Shown here in pieces: positions 62,534-64,000 of a stretch of 64,000 nucleotides of DNA; position 1 is the stretch's first letter; the number at the start of each line of letters is the position of its first letter. Source of the stretch: Mycobacterium yunnanensis. GTDB taxonomy: Bacteria > Actinomycetota > Actinomycetes > Mycobacteriales > Mycobacteriaceae. A program made the position numbers and the translations under genes. A model generated the notes under the pieces. That model made no database searches, had not been told where the DNA came from, and saw nothing but the letters and a program-made list of their open reading frames with translations. Location: the NCBI RefSeq assembly GCF_025823185.1, contig NZ_JACKVK010000008.1, positions 605,472 to 669,471 of the forward strand, written 5' to 3'.

Positions 62534-62600
62534 GTGCAGTGACGCGGTGTCGAGACAAGTATCCCTGCGTCTCGGCGCGCTGGCACTGCAGACTCGTACC

Positions 62601-63266
62601 GTGACCCCGCCCAGAAGATGGATTGCCGCCGTGTTCGGCGTAATGTGCGCCGCCATGATCAACGTGGGGTCGGCGGGGGCCGATCCGCCGCCGGTGTCGG
62701 CGCTGGCGCAGGCGGCGGGTCTGGTCGACGTGCGTACGGTGGTGCCGGACGCGATGGTGGATCTGCGGTACGCGACGGCCGACAACTTCACCGGCGTGGC
62801 GCTCTACCCGGCTGACGCGCGGTGCCTGGTGCACGAGTCGTTGGCCGACGGATTGGCGACGGCGGCGAATCAGCTTCGGGCGCAAGGCATGCGGTCGGTG
62901 TTCTGGGATTGCTACCGTCCGCACGACGTACAGGTTCGGATGTTCCAGAAGGTGCCGAACCCGAATTGGGTGGCGCGGCCGAGCGATTATGCGCGCAGCC
63001 ACGAGGCGGGACGGTCGGTCGACGTGACCGTCGCCGACGGGCACTACGGGTGGCTTCTCGACATGGGTACGGGGTTCGACGATTTCACGCCGAAGAGCCT
63101 GGCCTATGCCGCCGACGGGCTCACTGCCGGGCAGCAGGCCAACCGGGCGCTATTGCGTGCGGCGATGCAGGCCGGCGGCTTGTCCCCATATGTGGGGGAG
63201 TGGTGGCACTTCGACGGGCCGGGCGCGAAGGACCCGCGGCCGATCTTGGACGTGCCGGTGAGCTGA
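62601..63266 (+). CDS. Secreted D-alanyl-D-alanine dipeptidase (M15D, VanX-like)
   Basis: 221 residues. A signal peptide (core WIAAVFGVMCAAMINVG, cleavage near AGA-DPP) leads to the M15D peptidase: MVDLRYATADNFTGVALYP, VFWDCYRPHDVQVRMFQ, the zinc motif SHEAGRSVDVTV (His, Asp) and VGEWWHFD (catalytic Glu and third zinc ligand His). In non-resistant bacteria such enzymes recycle or trim cell-wall D-Ala-D-Ala rather than give vancomycin resistance; no vanHA genes are near. GTG start inferred from the signal peptide. Confidence 0.9.
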   Translation: MTPPRRWIAAVFGVMCAAMINVGSAGADPPPVSALAQAAGLVDVRTVVPDAMVDLRYATADNFTGVALYPADARCLVHESLADGLATAANQLRAQGMRSVFWDCYRPHDVQVRMFQKVPNPNWVARPSDYARSHEAGRSVDVTVADGHYGWLLDMGTGFDDFTPKSLAYAADGLTAGQQANRALLRAAMQAGGLSPYVGEWWHFDGPGAKDPRPILDVPVS

Positions 63267-63822
63267 GCTCAGCTGGCGACTCGGTCGCCGCTGCCCAGGC
63301 AGACGTGCTGCTGGGGTTAGGGGTCTCTGACAAGTCTGTCGATTATGCGGGGCAATGCGCTCAAAAACCTTGGCCGCCGCTTGCGCCGAAACGGTCGGCA
63401 TTCGAAGTCGCCGTTCTACGCAGCTGCACCCGAGCGTTGCTGCTTCGGTACTGGCAAGCGACTCACGCCAGCTCGACCGCCCATTGCAGCGTCGAGATCG
63501 TCCTCTGATCGACGTTCATCTAGGCTCGCCGCGACGTCGCCATAGCAGCGCGCCAATCTCAGTACGGTGGTCAAGCCGAGTAGCGCTGCACCAAGACCGG
63601 CGGTGCGGAGGGAGGTCGATCGCTTCATATGTACTCCGTTGCGTCAGCCCCCCCGACAACTATGCCAAGAGTTGCTGGAAAAGCCAAGCGTGGGTCGAAT
63701 GAAGAAACTTTGTAGCGTTCCTCGACCGTCAACTATCCGCATCCAGCCGAAGTTCCCCGCGCTACTTGTGATGTCCAGGGAGGTTGTCCCGATTCGTATC
63801 GGTGAGCCTGTGTGACAGAGAA
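63267..63822. other. Region between the dipeptidase and the insertion sequence, little content
   Basis: No recognisable gene. One weak small ORF (63416-63628, minus) is listed separately. The sequence is less GC-rich and less codon-like than the rest, in line with a degraded or recently disturbed segment next to a mobile element. Confidence 0.5.
63416..63628 (-). CDS. Possible small protein with hydrophobic N-terminus (weak)
   Basis: 70 residues starting KRSTSLRTAGLGAALLGLTT, a basic then hydrophobic segment like a signal or anchor, followed by a polar tail. A GGAG lies about six bases before the ATG, the main argument that it is real. There is no recognised homology and the C-terminus looks random. 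It may be the broken start of a secreted protein gene. Confidence 0.25.
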   Translation of the reverse strand: MKRSTSLRTAGLGAALLGLTTVLRLARCYGDVAASLDERRSEDDLDAAMGGRAGVSRLPVPKQQRSGAAA

Positions 63823-63960
63823 GGCCTCCGGTTGTGAAGTGGAGCTGTCTAGGAACCGCTTCATCAACCAGGAGGCCTTCGTGTCCCACGCGGCCTCCGG
63901 TTGTGAAGTGGAGCTGTCTAGGAACCGCTTCATCAACCAGGAGGCCTTCGTGTCCCACGC
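63823..63960. repeat. 69-bp exact tandem duplication at the IS left end
   Basis: Copies at 63823-63891 and 63892-63960 are identical. Each unit contains a long hairpin: GGCCTCCGGTTGTGAAG at its start pairs with CTTCATCAACCAGGAGGCC near its end, allowing bulges. Each also ends with the first codons of the transposase gene (GTGTCCCACGC). Because 69 is a multiple of three, the frame stays open across both copies. Confidence 0.9.
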
Positions 63961-64000
63961 TAACGCTGCTTTGACCCCTCGTGCACGTTTGAGGCTCGCT
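63950..64000 (+). mobile_element. IS481-type transposase gene, 5' end only
   Basis: Only 17 codons are in the window, reading VSHANAALTPRARLRLA. From memory this is the usual opening of IS481-family transposases in actinobacteria (VSHANAxLTPxxRLRLA), which carry an HTH and a DDE domain further on. The start GTG follows the hairpin leader AGGAGGCCTTC. A second in-frame GTG with the same leader is at 63881 in the duplicated unit. The element continues beyond the window. Confidence 0.75.

Noticed and set aside
62601..63266. Vancomycin resistance determinant
   Set aside because: Only a VanX-like dipeptidase with a signal peptide is present; no vanH, vanA or vanRS genes are nearby, and secreted M15D enzymes are ordinary in actinobacteria.
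63644..63958. Minus-strand ORF with an internal protein repeat
   Set aside because: The protein repeat is only the reverse reading of the 69-bp DNA duplication at the IS end.

Overview
The window is high-GC DNA from a mycobacterium, most likely a Mycolicibacterium-type species. The evidence is a pair of mycolic acid methyltransferases, an antigen 85 mycolyltransferase, a UsfY-like protein, and the block MBL hydrolase, tRNA-Thr, tRNA-Met, rpmG, hadABC, tRNA-Trp, secE, nusG, rplK, rplA. From memory this order matches the Rv0634c to Rv0641 region of M. tuberculosis. No identification was checked against a database.

Layout: (1) 0-12 kb holds a partial acyl-CoA dehydrogenase/DszC-like gene, a TetR regulator and SDR pair, an EntS-type exporter, two mycolate methyltransferases, a NYN/OST-HTH protein, an antigen 85 enzyme, an L,D-transpeptidase, and an epigenetic module of two C5-cytosine methyltransferases plus a Vsr endonuclease. 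(2) 12.6-19.4 kb is one tightly coupled operon: GntR regulator, two-cluster ferredoxin, lipoprotein binding protein, permease, ATPase, and a large flavoprotein. The ferredoxin and flavoprotein resemble AprB and AprA of APS reductase. The binding protein carries a NosL-like C-terminal domain and the flavoprotein ends in HEAT-like repeats. This is the best candidate for an undescribed system. (3) 19.3-32.3 kb holds small stress-type genes, recD-recB-recC, an orphan zinc-hook protein and an echA3-like hydratase.

(4) 32.6-49.5 kb is a polysaccharide locus with the parts of a Wzx/Wzy assembly line: polyprenyl-phosphate sugar transferase, a divergent cis-prenyltransferase, two GT4 glycosyltransferases, an epimerase, a flippase, a polymerase, two chain-length proteins, a BcsB-like protein and a Tat lipoprotein beta-helix. 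It sits inside an otherwise conserved mycobacterial backbone, and a 6C-type small RNA lies near each side (about 30.0 and 49.6 kb). (5) 49.8-56.6 kb is the conserved had/sec/ribosomal block, closed by a clear intrinsic terminator. (6) 56.6-63.3 kb holds the GDP-fucose genes fcl-gmd (which could supply the polysaccharide locus), a DUF1800/DUF1501 pair, an exo/endonuclease-phosphatase membrane protein and a VanX-like dipeptidase. (7) The right edge is the left end of an IS481-type element whose first 69 bp are tandemly duplicated in frame.

No CRISPR array, rRNA, prophage or replication origin was seen.
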